64,000 bases of DNA from Alcaligenes faecalis (GCF_009497775.1 NZ_CP031012.1:1922001-1986000); one strand, 5' to 3'. Positions 17,564 through 25,860 are shown, numbered from the stretch's first letter. Made by a program: numbers and translations. Notes: generated from the sequence alone by a model not told the origin.

Positions 17564-17770
17564 TCAGGAGTCGGCTTTGGCCAGACGGCTCAAGACAGAT
17601 TGATACAGCGCGACAGCGTAGCTGGCGTCGTTCTGTGCACGGTTGAGGATACCGTTGGTGTCTTTCAGGCGCTGCAGTGCGCCGCTTTGCACAGCCGCTT
17701 TGGTGAGCTCAAGTGCAATTTCTTCATTCTTGCTGAGTTGTGGGGTTTGGTTGTTGTTACGACTTGCCAT
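17564..17770 (-). CDS. Small phage protein on the opposite strand
   Basis: A 68-residue mostly helical, hydrophilic protein (MASRNNNQTPQLSKNEE..). It is the only gene of the late region on the minus strand. GGAGAGG lies six bases before its ATG, which makes it credible. A palindrome CCCCGC TAGT GCGGGG (17535-17553) lies beyond its stop but has no T-run. Function unknown; it is convergent with the tail fibre gene and divergent from the lysis genes, so it may be a separately controlled accessory gene. Confidence 0.6.
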   Translation of the reverse strand: MASRNNNQTPQLSKNEEIALELTKAAVQSGALQRLKDTNGILNRAQNDASYAVALYQSVLSRLAKADS

Positions 17771-17918
17771 CTGGCCTCTCCAAGTATTGAAGCCGAGAGG
17801 ATAAGCCAGCGAAGTAGGGTAAACCTGTAGTCAAACGAAATGGTTTGTAAGTGCTTTTCTCTATAGGAAAGCAGCCATTCGATTTCCAGTGAATGAGCCC
17901 GATTGGATTGAGTGAGTG

Positions 17919-17940
17919 CCGCCTTCGAGCGGTTTTTTTT
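17919..17940 (+). terminator. Intrinsic terminator before the lysis cassette
   Basis: CCGC CTTCGA GCGG followed by eight T. It lies 38 bases before the holin start codon. Confidence 0.65.
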
Positions 17941-17978
17941 ACGTTTGCTGCTTTTGCAGCATTTCACGGGAGACAGCC

Positions 17979-18404
17979 ATGCCGACCGTATCAATTAAGG
18001 GGAAGGACTTGGAACCGACAAGCACGGGGACATCGGCGGCTGGCCTGGCCGTCTGGAAAGCAATGGGAGGGATAGCAGGGATGGGTGCCATTGGTGCCGG
18101 CTTGGCGACGCTGGTGGTGATGTGCATCTTGCGGCCGCGCACGCAGTCTGAATGGATCGTGGGCGTGATCAGTACGGTGGTGGCCTCGATCTCGGGCGGT
18201 GCCGCTGTGATTCAGCAGTATGAGCTGCATCACTGGGCAAACAACCCGGTGGGCTTGGTGGCCATGCTTGGCCTGGCGTTCGCGTGTGGACTGCCAGGCT
18301 GGGCCGTGGTGCGCTGGGCTTTTAACTTTTTCGACAAGCGGCGTAAAGCCGATATCGCTGAGGTAATTGGCGAAATTCAAGATCTGGCAAGGGGAAGTAA
18401 GTGA
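17979..18404 (+). CDS. Putative holin
   Basis: A 141-residue protein with three hydrophobic segments (about 28-50, 58-78, 88-112), a polar N-terminus and a charged C-terminal tail (FFDKRRKADIAEVIGE). It immediately precedes the lysozyme gene, which it overlaps (GTGA), so a holin that controls lysis timing is the best reading. The ATG at 17979 has GGGAGA upstream; earlier in-frame starts overlap the terminator. Confidence 0.7.
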   Translation: MPTVSIKGKDLEPTSTGTSAAGLAVWKAMGGIAGMGAIGAGLATLVVMCILRPRTQSEWIVGVISTVVASISGGAAVIQQYELHHWANNPVGLVAMLGLAFACGLPGWAVVRWAFNFFDKRRKADIAEVIGEIQDLARGSK

Positions 18405-18976
18405 ACAAGCTGATCGAATTTATCACGGGCCTGTTGGCTCTTTTTTTTCGGCCGCAGAAAGAGGAGCAGGCCACATTAGAGCCAGAGAAGGCTTCGCCTA
18501 CGGGCATGTCCCCTGACGGCTTGGTCATCCTGCAGTATTTCGAGAGTTGCCGGCTGAAAGCTTATTGGGATGCTGACGGCAAAGTCTGGACCATCGGCTG
18601 GGGTGACACTGGTCCAGACGTGGTGGAAGGCCTGCGCATCACCCAGGCCGAGGCTGACGAGCGGCTGCAGCGCCGGCTGACGCGTGAGTTCGTGCCAGGT
18701 GTCCTGGCCGCTCTGACTCGCCCGGCGACCCAGGCCCAGCTCGATGCCATGGTGGACCTTGCATACAACATCGGAGTATCGGCGTTTCAAGGTTCGACGC
18801 TTGTACGCCTGTTCAATGCAGGAGATGCGGCCGGCGCTGCTGAGCAGTTTTCGCGCTGGAACAAGTCAGGCGGCAAGGTGCTGCTGGGGTTGCGCCGGCG
18901 TCGCGCTGCAGATCGTGCTCGTTTCTTGGGCGCATCCGGGGCGGAGGCAATCAAGATAGGGGCGGTTATCCAATGA
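18401..18976 (+). CDS. Endolysin, GH24 (T4-type) lysozyme
   Basis: A 191-residue muramidase that cuts peptidoglycan glycan strands. The catalytic pattern is clear: FESCRLKAYWDADGKVWTIGWG, with Glu48, Asp57 and Thr64, and QLDAMVDLAYNIG later on, as in phage GH24 enzymes. Residues 4-16 (LIEFITGLLALFF) are hydrophobic, so it may be a signal-anchor-release lysozyme exported without the holin; Cys50, beside the catalytic Glu, would fit the thiol switch of that class, but this is inference. GTG start overlaps the holin stop. Confidence 0.85.
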   Translation: MNKLIEFITGLLALFFRPQKEEQATLEPEKASPTGMSPDGLVILQYFESCRLKAYWDADGKVWTIGWGDTGPDVVEGLRITQAEADERLQRRLTREFVPGVLAALTRPATQAQLDAMVDLAYNIGVSAFQGSTLVRLFNAGDAAGAAEQFSRWNKSGGKVLLGLRRRRAADRARFLGASGAEAIKIGAVIQ

Positions 18977-19221
18977 TCGAACTCATTATTGGCAAGGCCT
19001 GGCCCTACGTGCTGGGCTTGCTCGCGCTCGCTGCCGGTTGGTTCACAGCCAAGAGGGTGGGGCGTCAGGAGGGGCGCAGTGAAGCGGTGCAGAAACAGTA
19101 TCAAGCGGATATAGCCGCAGTGGAGGTAGGACGTGATGCAGCTGAAACGATTGAGCGCTTGGACGATGATGCTGTGCGTGCTCGTGCTCGTCAGCGGATG
19201 CGGAACACTGAGAGGCGGTAG
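18973..19221 (+). CDS. Inner-membrane spanin (Rz-like)
   Basis: An 82-residue protein with one N-terminal membrane helix (about 10-24, PYVLGLLALAAGWFT) and a charged helical rest, the layout of the inner spanin that spans the periplasm and fuses the membranes at lysis. It overlaps the lysozyme (ATGA), and the outer spanin gene starts inside it in another frame. It is shorter than lambda Rz (153 residues). Confidence 0.75.
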   Translation: MIELIIGKAWPYVLGLLALAAGWFTAKRVGRQEGRSEAVQKQYQADIAAVEVGRDAAETIERLDDDAVRARARQRMRNTERR

Positions 19222-19348
19222 CTACTGCGCTGCTGCGCAGCGCCCGTTCCAGTGGCGTTCTGATGCTGAGATCGACGCTACACCGATCCGCGTGCTGCGG
19301 TATGTTGAAACGGAGGCAGAGACCTGGGCGCGGCTGTGCCAGAGGTAA
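19136..19348 (+). CDS. Outer-membrane spanin lipoprotein (Rz1-like)
   Basis: A 70-residue lipoprotein nested out of frame in the 3' part of the Rz-like gene, as in lambda. Signal: MQLKRLSAWTMMLCVLVLVSG followed by the lipobox Cys (VSGC). The mature part is short and ends in ETWARLCQR. GGAGGT (19122-19127) precedes the ATG at 19136; a GTG at 19133 is also possible. A decayed copy of the same kind of gene occurs near 20,990-21,145. Confidence 0.8.
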   Translation: MQLKRLSAWTMMLCVLVLVSGCGTLRGGSYCAAAQRPFQWRSDAEIDATPIRVLRYVETEAETWARLCQR

Positions 19349-19474
19349 ACGAGACGATGCCTGGTGCCGACGCGCCGTTCCCTGGGTGTTCGCTATCGAC
19401 CCATTACAGACATTCGCTAACGTTGGAGTTCAGGACATAAGTCGAAGGCCGTTTTCTACAGTGATGGTTAGGTT

Positions 19475-19990
19475 TTACTCTGCGCATAGCACCGGCCAGC
19501 CATGCTTTGCTCGCCACATTTGCTCACCGAGGCGCAAAATAATTGAGGGGCACTGGCAATCAGTCATAAACCTCTTGAGAGTGACAAAGTGGAAGACCCA
19601 TTCGTACTCGTGGAGTGCAGGGTACTTTGATAAAGAGAGGGCCGCAGTTCCTGGATCTGCAAAGGTGTGCTCCCTAGCGCGATCGCGAAGTCTGTTTGCT
19701 AAGCCGGAGTAGACCGCATTAGCGTTGAAGTATTGGGACAGACTGTCCGAATAACGATTGGCTCTTTCCTTTATATTGTAGTTTTTGACCTTTGCGATCG
19801 TCTGATCTTTTGCTCTTGCATATTCGAGCGCCCAAAGAGATTGCTCTTGGAGCAAACCGACTGGTGCGTTTGTGCTGATGTAGTACCACCCCGGTTCATT
19901 GGGAATTCCGGGGCGATACCACTGATTGTCATGCAGATCGATATGTACGCTTGAATGCGTGCTGTCGAGGTATTCGGATAAATCGTTCAT
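19475..19990 (-). CDS. GIY-YIG-like protein of unknown role
   Basis: A 171-residue protein, counted from the ATG at 19990 (an earlier start at 20038 is possible but without a ribosome site). Motifs in order recall a divergent GIY-YIG nuclease fold: PGWYYIST, then VYSGLANRLRDRAREH and a final GEQMWRAKHGWPVLC where the conserved Glu would sit. This match is by pattern only. It lies on the opposite strand, between the good spanin genes and the remnants of a second pair, and is AT-richer than the lysis genes. Confidence 0.5.
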   Translation of the reverse strand: MNDLSEYLDSTHSSVHIDLHDNQWYRPGIPNEPGWYYISTNAPVGLLQEQSLWALEYARAKDQTIAKVKNYNIKERANRYSDSLSQYFNANAVYSGLANRLRDRAREHTFADPGTAALSLSKYPALHEYEWVFHFVTLKRFMTDCQCPSIILRLGEQMWRAKHGWPVLCAE

Positions 19991-20086
19991 GTGAAATCTA
20001 ACGCTCAAGGTAACCGGCGCTGCGCCGCTCAATGGCACCGCATCCGGTTGACCGAAGGGTTGGTGTCTTCCCCAAGAGAACCGAAG

Positions 20087-20593
20087 TCATTCATCGACCT
20101 TGATGCGCGGGCGCTGGACCCCAGGAGCATATCGCCCCCCTGTAACACGCGAGATCCACGAAATCACGTGCATTTTGATTGCGTCATATCGAGCAACCTT
20201 CTGCGGAAGGACATAGAAGCGGCCAGTGTCGAGCTGAACACAGAGGCCCACGGCTTTGCCGAAATTGGGAATCGTCCGATCTGTATTTAGATAGACCTCA
20301 AAAGTTGATCGTGCATTTACGGGAAGTGGAAATTTTACATTTTTGTTTATGACGTAATCACCGACAGTGCCCGTAAGCCATGTGATTTTTGGGAAATGAT
20401 GGAAATAGCCAATTGACCGAACTGACGTATCAATTCCACTGTCGTTATTAATGCCGAGAACTACGCCGCCATATTTTGCTGGAGACAGTTCAAGGCGGAT
20501 ACGATGAGCTTCTTTACGATATGTGATAGCAAGTGCGATCCCAGAAAAGACCAACGCTACGAGAGAGACAAAAAATGCGGCGATTGCGATCAT
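20087..20593 (-). CDS. Membrane-anchored protein of unknown function
   Basis: A 168-residue protein with an N-terminal membrane helix (IAIAAFFVSLVALVFSGIALAI, 2-23) and a beta-rich soluble domain (RIRLELSPAKYGGVVLGINN..). It precedes, with a 96-base gap, the GIY-YIG-like gene on the same strand and may be cotranscribed. Ribosome site is poor. No family recognised. Confidence 0.5.
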   Translation of the reverse strand: MIAIAAFFVSLVALVFSGIALAITYRKEAHRIRLELSPAKYGGVVLGINNDSGIDTSVRSIGYFHHFPKITWLTGTVGDYVINKNVKFPLPVNARSTFEVYLNTDRTIPNFGKAVGLCVQLDTGRFYVLPQKVARYDAIKMHVISWISRVTGGRYAPGVQRPRIKVDE

Positions 20594-20799
20594 AAAAAGT
20601 AGAGTGGTACGTTAAGACCTGCTCAGACGAGAAACCCACTAGGTTTAGAAATATGGACCAGACTGGTCCGGTCCGCCAAATAGACTATGACCTTGTATTT
20701 CTGTAGAAAGACTAACTGTAGTTGTATTTATACAGCCTAAATGCTGTGGTCTCTGTCTGTGGAGCATACAGACGCCAATTAACCGAATGGCTGCTTCTG

Positions 20800-21145
20800 G
20801 CCGATTGTAGTCATAAGGCAGGCGGGATGTCTTGCTCGGTTGCTGGCAGGCAGCCGACACCGCCCTCAGAATGTTTGCCGAGATGCTTAGCCAAACTGAC
20901 GGTTTGGTGGGCATCTATGCGGCAGAGGCTGATAGACGCCGAGTAGCCGGGCTGGCGTGCGAGGCAGCCTACGCAGACGCCCAGGGGGGGGTAGCCACTA
21001 TGCCGCTGCGCAGCGGCCATTCCAGTGGTGTCCAGACTCGGAAATTTACGCTATTCCGATAGGTTGCTGCGCTATCTAGAAACGAAGGCCATCAAATGGG
21101 ATCGGTTATGCCTAGAGCAAGAGAGACTAAATCATACATAAATGC
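20800..21145 (+). pseudogene. Remnants of a second spanin pair (DUF2514/Rz-like and Rz1-like)
   Basis: From about 20,800 to 20,985 one frame reads WQAADTALRMFAEMLSQ, then DRRRVAGLACEAAYAD, resembling the C-terminal end of DUF2514 (Rz-like) phage proteins, with no N-terminal part. From about 20,990 another frame reads HYAAAQRPFQW..DSEIYAIPI, closely matching the intact outer spanin at 19136 (YCAAAQRPFQW..DAEIDATPI). A one-base deletion near 21,060 shifts the frame, after which RYLETKAIKWDRLC matches RYVETEAETWARLC. Both pieces are therefore decayed lysis genes from a related phage or an old duplication. Confidence 0.6.
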
Positions 21146-21229
21146 ACTACTTCCTGGGCGTCAAGTTTCGACTCGGTATTGCCGCTCGCGCTTCGTTGTA
21201 AAAAGAGAGATAGTGGATGCTATCTTTCC

Positions 21230-21826
21230 TTAACGCATCATTAGCTTTCGGAGTTCATCAATATCATCAAGATACATCTTGTCTCGTGTTTTGATCCATG
21301 CGTCGAATCTGTCGAGGGTCAAGAGTATTACCGGGCCAAGTTGCTGCTTAATTATTTCCGAATTGATTCGTTCATATTTAATTGACAATCGAATGAAGTC
21401 GAAATAATTGAGCATCAATGATATTGAGCTTCGAAGGTCGAGATCATCCTCCACCTTATCAATCAGCTCTTGGGGGCTGAGCTTACTCCTCTCTCTGCCC
21501 AGCGCCACACTAAGCTTTCGAGGGGACAGAAAGTGAGGGTCATCCCATTTTTCAATCAATCGAAAGGTTTCTTCCAGCTTGTTCCTCGCTTTTTCCTCGG
21601 CGGCTCCAGCGAGCCTATTTTTTGACTGCTTATAGCTAATGTAGGTTGCAAGTATGACACCTGCCGCAGCCAATGTTGCTGCTCCAATTTCGGCCATCTT
21701 GACTAGGCGGCTCCCATCAGGCTGGCTTTTCCAAGCCGAAAATTGGCCTAAAGCAATCATGGAAAAAATAGCTAAAATTAATAGCCAGAAGAACCAGTCT
21801 TTATTCGAGGATCTTTGATGACTCAT
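21230..21826 (-). CDS. DUF4760-like membrane protein
   Basis: A 198-residue protein with two membrane helices (about 11-28 and 42-64) and a helical cytoplasmic part (LMLNYFDFIRLSIKYERINSEI) that resembles DUF4760 proteins, which are common near prophage ends and of unknown function. It stands alone on the minus strand. The ATG at 21826 has no strong ribosome site. DUF assignment is tentative. Confidence 0.55.
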   Translation of the reverse strand: MSHQRSSNKDWFFWLLILAIFSMIALGQFSAWKSQPDGSRLVKMAEIGAATLAAAGVILATYISYKQSKNRLAGAAEEKARNKLEETFRLIEKWDDPHFLSPRKLSVALGRERSKLSPQELIDKVEDDLDLRSSISLMLNYFDFIRLSIKYERINSEIIKQQLGPVILLTLDRFDAWIKTRDKMYLDDIDELRKLMMR

Positions 21827-22184
21827 CGTGTTTTATAAGAAAATAGACTTATATTCTAAATTTCGACATCTTTACTAGTTTTGACCTGGTAATTTTTTTA
21901 TATGCCGAAACGGATTTTTATGATCAATTGCATGCTCTAAAGTACTCAGAGGCCATCCTCACCTGTTCTCGAGTCTCGAATGACTGGATGTGATGCGACT
22001 ACAACGAAAGCCCTGATATTGGGGCGTTTTTTTAAGCAGCGTAAGCTGGTGAATCTATGTGTGATGACAGCGGTCATTTTAGTAATGCAGAATTGTATGG
22101 AATTTAAATTAGCCTAATACAATGAATAGGCTGCTTAATCCCACTTACTTTCCTAGTAAACGGATTTGAGTGGTGGCGGCTGCA
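21827..22184. other. Gene-free stretch near the prophage end
   Basis: About 358 bases with stops in all frames. It contains one weak terminator-like hairpin (GCCC..GGGC followed by seven T) at about 22,015-22,034 pointing right. I see nothing else in it. Confidence 0.5.
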
Positions 22185-22388
22185 TCAGGTTGCAGCGGGA
22201 TGGTCCGTATTTGGCGCTTGGTATTTCACGTTGCTCATTTGACGCGTGACTGGGTGCCACTGAAACGCCGTCTCAGGCCGCGCAGTGCTCAGCAGCTCTA
22301 GCGCTGTCTCGATGCCGGTTTCCGAGGAGGTCCATTCCCGTGCCGCTCCGGGCGTCAGCACGACCGGCCGCCGGTCACGCATCAGCCG
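22185..22388 (-). pseudogene. SRAP (YedK/HMCES-type) peptidase, C-terminal remnant
   Basis: The last ~67 codons read LMRDRRPVVLTPGAAREW and later FQWHPVTRQMSNVKYQ, which is how the C-terminal end of SRAP-family proteins looks (PV.L.P.....W; PVS..V.N). These proteins crosslink to abasic sites in DNA. The part upstream, including the catalytic Cys2, is missing: the sequence changes into a terminator hairpin (22400-22424) before the homology begins. It is a fragment left at a recombination junction. Confidence 0.6.
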
Positions 22389-22399
22389 GCGCCAGACGT

Positions 22400-22424
22400 A
22401 AAAAAGCCCGCCACAAGGGCGGGC
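22400..22424 (-). terminator. Intrinsic terminator reading leftward
   Basis: On the minus strand GCCCGCCC TTGT GGCGGGC followed by six T. It separates the SRAP remnant from the integrase side. Confidence 0.7.
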
Positions 22425-22495
22425 GATTGTCAGGTAGATAGTCCTCGACTCACCCATGTTGATGGGCCGGCAGACACCCTGCAAAAGCATTCTCA

Positions 22496-22730
22496 TTTTT
22501 GGGGGCATAGATGGGGGTATGAGGCCCGTTCTTAAAAGAGGAAGCCTAGACATAACAACAGCCTAGCCAAACACCCCCGTTCCAGTACTGCCTACCAGAA
22601 TACATACACACAGCTCCAGGCTGTGCCAAGAAAAGCCCCAAAGATCAATGCTTTGGGGCTTTTTTGTTGCTCAGCGTTCCAAGTTGCGCCAAGCCCCGCC
22701 AAGGTATTTTGGGGGCATGAATGGGGGCAC
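22496..22730. repeat. Direct repeat pair of TTTTGGGGGCATnnATGGGGG, possible att or integrase sites
   Basis: Copy A at 22497-22517 (TTTTGGGGGCATAGATGGGGG) differs by two bases from copy B at 22707-22727 (..CATGAATGGGGG). A third partial copy (AATGGGGGCATGG) is at 22741-22753, at the integrase stop. Copies A and B are 210 bases apart. They could be arm-type integrase sites or traces of stacked insertions; no tRNA is nearby. Confidence 0.45.
22631..22665. terminator. Bidirectional intrinsic terminator
   Basis: AAAAGCCCCAAAG ATCAATG CTTTGGGGCTTTTTT: an 11-base-pair stem with A and T runs on both sides, between the two direct repeats. Confidence 0.75.
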
Positions 22731-22753
22731 GGACGAAACGAATGGGGGCATGG

Positions 22754-23040
22754 CTATTTTGGCGCTTTCCCCAGCTGTTCATCCAAGTAGTCCGACCACC
22801 ACTGCATCAGATCATGACGCTCTGCCATATATTGAGCATGGTTGTATGCACGGCGTACCTTGTTGCGATCACGGTGTGCCAGCTGACGCTCAATCACCTC
22901 TGAGCGAAAGCCGCTTTGCTCGTTCATTATGGTGGAGGCCAGGCCACGAAAGCCATGGCCCGTCTGCAGGCTGCCAAATCCCATAATTTTCAATGCCCGG
23001 TTCATCGTCTCGCTGCTGATAGGCGTAGAGCGAGGGTTGT
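22754..23040 (-). pseudogene. Tyrosine integrase, C-terminal remnant
   Basis: About 95 codons of the catalytic domain of a phage/P4-type tyrosine recombinase: PRSTPISSETMNRALK, GHGFRGLASTIMNE (the second active-site Arg within HGFR), LAHRDRN and RAYNHAQY with the nucleophilic Tyr. The N-terminal domain and the first active-site Arg are absent; upstream of about 23,040 the frame continues a little but without recognisable homology. It is most likely the left-over of the prophage integrase, or of an older element at the same place. Confidence 0.75.
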
Positions 23041-23321
23041 GCACGCCGGGGTTAGCGTCACTTATTTTGATACCCGCGTAACAAGCTGCATATTCGTCTA
23101 TGTGATTGGCATGGTTAAATACAGATACACGCATTGATTTTAGGACTGCTTTACTTGCTGTTCTTTACGCGAATACCAAGCAAGCATGGTGGCAATACGG
23201 TGTATGACTTTACACCGCACCATGATGCACCTCGGGGTGATAAACGTGGGATAACGTTGGGGCAGGCGATGAGGGAGTGGACTTAATGTAATATCTCTGC
23301 ACTATTTGATAGGGAAGAGGT

Positions 23322-23702
23322 ATGCATAAATTTTGGAAAGCACTGGGCTTGGCTCTTGGGCTCACTGTGGCTATAGGGTCCGTTTCTGCTCAGGAGGACA
23401 TTACAGCAGCGAGTGAGGCAGATATTGAGGGGGTTCGACTGGCGATGGAGCAAAAGCTAAAAGATGCCAGCAGCGCTCGTTTCGTGGATATGATCTTGAT
23501 TCCTGGAGAAAGCACTATGAGCACTATCTGTGGAAAAGTAAATTCTAAGAATTCTTATGGTGCTTATGATGGGTATGTGCCTTTTTATGGGATGCGGCTT
23601 TTTAGAGATAGTGGTCAGCATCTTTACGTTATTCTGCGCATTGACCCTACCAGTGAGGAAGTTTGTAAAGATAAGATGAAAACGTTCAAAGCTCAGCAAT
23701 AA
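23322..23702 (+). CDS. Secreted protein of unknown function
   Basis: A 126-residue protein with a cleavable signal peptide (MHKFWKALGLALGLTVAIGSVSAQ). The mature part, about 103 residues, includes KDASSARFVDMILIP and two cysteines (TICGK, EEVCK) that may pair. GGGAAGAGGT precedes the ATG. A terminator follows. No family recognised; 'KDPSSARF' style segments occur in small phage or plasmid exported proteins. Confidence 0.7.
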   Translation: MHKFWKALGLALGLTVAIGSVSAQEDITAASEADIEGVRLAMEQKLKDASSARFVDMILIPGESTMSTICGKVNSKNSYGAYDGYVPFYGMRLFRDSGQHLYVILRIDPTSEEVCKDKMKTFKAQQ

Positions 23703-23734
23703 AAAATCTTCACTGGATTTAAGTTAGTTTGAGA

Positions 23735-23759
23735 CCTCGTCGATTTGACGGGGTTTTTT
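23735..23759 (+). terminator. Intrinsic terminator
   Basis: CCTCGTC GATTT GACGGGG followed by six T, 33 bases after the secreted protein's stop. Confidence 0.75.
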
Positions 23760-23810
23760 ATAGGTGATCAGAATGGCATCGTAAAGTCGTAGCGCACTGA
23801 TTGTCGTTGT

Positions 23811-24065
23811 ATGAGCAGCTTCTGGCGCGATGGCATTGTTGGGGGGGCTGTGGGACTGGTAACCCTCGTCGCTTCTGTATTAGTGTACTGTGTGATTTAT
23901 GTAGATGATTCAATTGAGTAAACTAGTAAGCTAAGTAGTTTCGTCGATGTTCTTAACCAATTATTCGAAGGGTTTGCAAAGAGCCAAGCCGCAGCATTGC
24001 TGAAAATCAATGATGAGTTCGCCAAGGAAAAGCTAAAAGTTGTTGATGCTGGCACCGCTGTATAA
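23811..24065 (+). pseudogene. Small membrane protein interrupted by one in-frame stop
   Basis: From ATG at 23811 the frame reads a membrane helix (IVGGAVGLVTLVASVLVYCVIY) and stops at TAA 23919-23921 after 36 codons. The same frame then goes on without further stops to TAA at 24063-24065, reading SSFVDVLNQLFEGFAKSQAAALLKINDEFAKEKLK, which looks like ordinary coding sequence. Together it would be an 84-codon membrane protein, so a nonsense mutation is likely. Not recognised. Confidence 0.45.
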
Positions 24066-24144
24066 AGAGAGTACAGGCTTACAGATTTGGCATAAATGTA
24101 TCTTTATATGATATTGTTTTATAAAAAATCAGGGGAGTTACTGT

Positions 24145-24630
24145 ATGTTTAGCGCATTTCGAAAAGCGGTTTCTTTGGCCTCAGAGCAAGCAACGGATAT
24201 TGCTGGGAAAGCCAAATCGACATTGGGTTCGGTTGCGACTGAAGTTTCTGAGAGAGCTGGGGCTGTGTCTTCATACGGGGCCGAGCAGGTATCCGCTGTA
24301 AGTGAACGGGCATCCGGCCTAATGGAAGAATATAGACCTACGGTGGAGCGAGTGGTCGTGGATGGCTTGCTGACGATAGCGTTAGATAGCCTTAGGGATG
24401 ACGCGAAGGTGCGTGGCGTGATGGAGTCTGCTTATGAACTACTGCCTGCTCCGGTTCGGCTGGTGTTGTCGAGGGAGCGGTATCTAAAGTTTGTTTTGGA
24501 CAACCGGGATGGGCTCGTCTTAAAAGCATCGACATATCAGGTTGAACGAACTGAGGCTTTACGGATCTCCATGATTGCAGATACTTCGGTAGGTGGCGAC
24601 GTTGCACAGCCTAGTGAGGATCACAAGTAG
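24145..24630 (+). CDS. Protein of unknown function
   Basis: A 161-residue protein, mainly alpha-helical. The N-terminal 70 residues have repeated Ala/Ser/Glu helices (SEQATDIAGKAKSTL.., SERAGAVSS, SERASG), as in apolipoprotein- or LEA-like segments. The second half is more compact, with YELLPAPVRLVLSRERYLKFVLDNRD. AGGGGAG precedes the ATG. No signal peptide. I do not recognise it. Confidence 0.6.
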   Translation: MFSAFRKAVSLASEQATDIAGKAKSTLGSVATEVSERAGAVSSYGAEQVSAVSERASGLMEEYRPTVERVVVDGLLTIALDSLRDDAKVRGVMESAYELLPAPVRLVLSRERYLKFVLDNRDGLVLKASTYQVERTEALRISMIADTSVGGDVAQPSEDHK

Positions 24631-24707
24631 GAAGAAGAGATCTAATGATTTTCCATATGAACACGTCATGATGCTGGATAAATTGGTAATTCAGATTGAT
24701 TAAGTGA

Positions 24708-24730
24708 AGCACCTTAGGGTGCTTTTTTTG
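24708..24730 (+). terminator. Intrinsic terminator
   Basis: AGCACC TTAG GGTGCT followed by a run of T. Confidence 0.75.
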
Positions 24731-24888
24731 TACTCGTACGATTTCTTTGGCCTGGATTTTCTGTTTATTTCATAAACAATGCTGTGTGAGCTCATTTATA
24801 CAGCAGGCGGCGTAGCGAGACGGTATTCAGGGGGGCGTTGCTGCAATCTGTTAGCATCCAAATTTCGCTTGTTACATGTGGAGAAGGG

Positions 24889-25860
24889 ATGAAAAGGCTA
24901 TTTGTTCTTGCTGCATCTATTGCTGTACTGTCGGGCTGCGGTGATTCGGCAGAAAGGGATGCGCTTCGAGTCGAACTGGATGAATTAAAAGGGCAGTTGC
25001 AGAAAGCCACTACAGAGATTTCTGATCAAAAGCACCAGCTTAGTCTTTTGGAAACTGAGAGAGACGAGCTAAAGCTCAAGGTAGAGGATCTGTCTCAAAC
25101 TGCCTCGGTGATTTATGCGGAAGTACAAGCTTTGATCAAGGACGCTCGGTTGGCTGATGCAAGCAGTAAGCTTAAGATTTTGCGGGAAAAATTCCCTTTA
25201 TCTCCAGAATTAGCAAAGGCCCAAAAAGAAGTTGCCGAGCTTGAAAGCAGCATCAAAAAACAGGAAGAAGAGAAAAGGAGATTAGCTACGCTTGGCTTTT
25301 TGGGCTTGCCTGCACCGGGAAGCGTAAAGAACGGCGAAATTAATGTCTCTTTAGGGCCAGTGAGTACTCAAAAACAGTTTGTTTTTGACCGTTATGACAA
25401 TTCATACCATTACTTTGACGCTGATCGGGATAGTAAGTATGTGGTACTGACTATGAGCGTGACCGCCTCAAAAGGTGTGACAGATCCCAAGCTATTGGGG
25501 ATTGCCGCTTACGTGGCAGATGGGGATGTCCTGGAGAAGCTGGCAAATGTTGACGTTCGGCTGGCTCGGTGGAGTGATTATGCAAGCTACTTGGGGAATT
25601 ACTCTGACTCTAGAAATGATTTTGCCAAGACTAGCAAGGTTAATTTCAATTTAGGTGTCCAAATAAGTGACGAGGATTTGAAACGTCGACCTATTTTCTT
25701 CGTAGCTCAAACGACTGGATGTTTGCAAAGAAATTTCGATAGATTTGGCAATCCGCCTGTAAGTTACAGCGGCTATTGTGAGCACTTGAGGTCAAAACTG
25801 AAACTGGAAGATTTTTTGGGTGACTCTCCAAGTGTTGCATTAGTCCGTCGGTTTGGCTGA
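24889..25860 (+). CDS. Lipoprotein with coiled-coil region
   Basis: A 323-residue lipoprotein: MKRLFVLAASIAVLSG then Cys (lipobox LSGC). Residues about 25-140 are a predicted coiled coil (ELDELKGQLQKATTE, ETERDELKLKVEDL, EKRR), and the C-terminal 170 residues form a strand-rich domain with FDRYDNSYHYFDADRDSKYVVLTMSVTA, suggestive of a ligand-binding beta fold. The ATG at 24889 has GAGAAGG ahead and a proper signal; the frame upstream to 24838 is not needed. Function unknown. Confidence 0.7.
   Translation: MKRLFVLAASIAVLSGCGDSAERDALRVELDELKGQLQKATTEISDQKHQLSLLETERDELKLKVEDLSQTASVIYAEVQALIKDARLADASSKLKILREKFPLSPELAKAQKEVAELESSIKKQEEEKRRLATLGFLGLPAPGSVKNGEINVSLGPVSTQKQFVFDRYDNSYHYFDADRDSKYVVLTMSVTASKGVTDPKLLGIAAYVADGDVLEKLANVDVRLARWSDYASYLGNYSDSRNDFAKTSKVNFNLGVQISDEDLKRRPIFFVAQTTGCLQRNFDRFGNPPVSYSGYCEHLRSKLKLEDFLGDSPSVALVRRFG

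Noticed and set aside
23132..23285. About 50 open codons between integrase stub and the secreted protein (ends in GQAMREWT)
   Set aside because: No usable start or ribosome site and no homology recognised; could be a remnant but cannot be supported.
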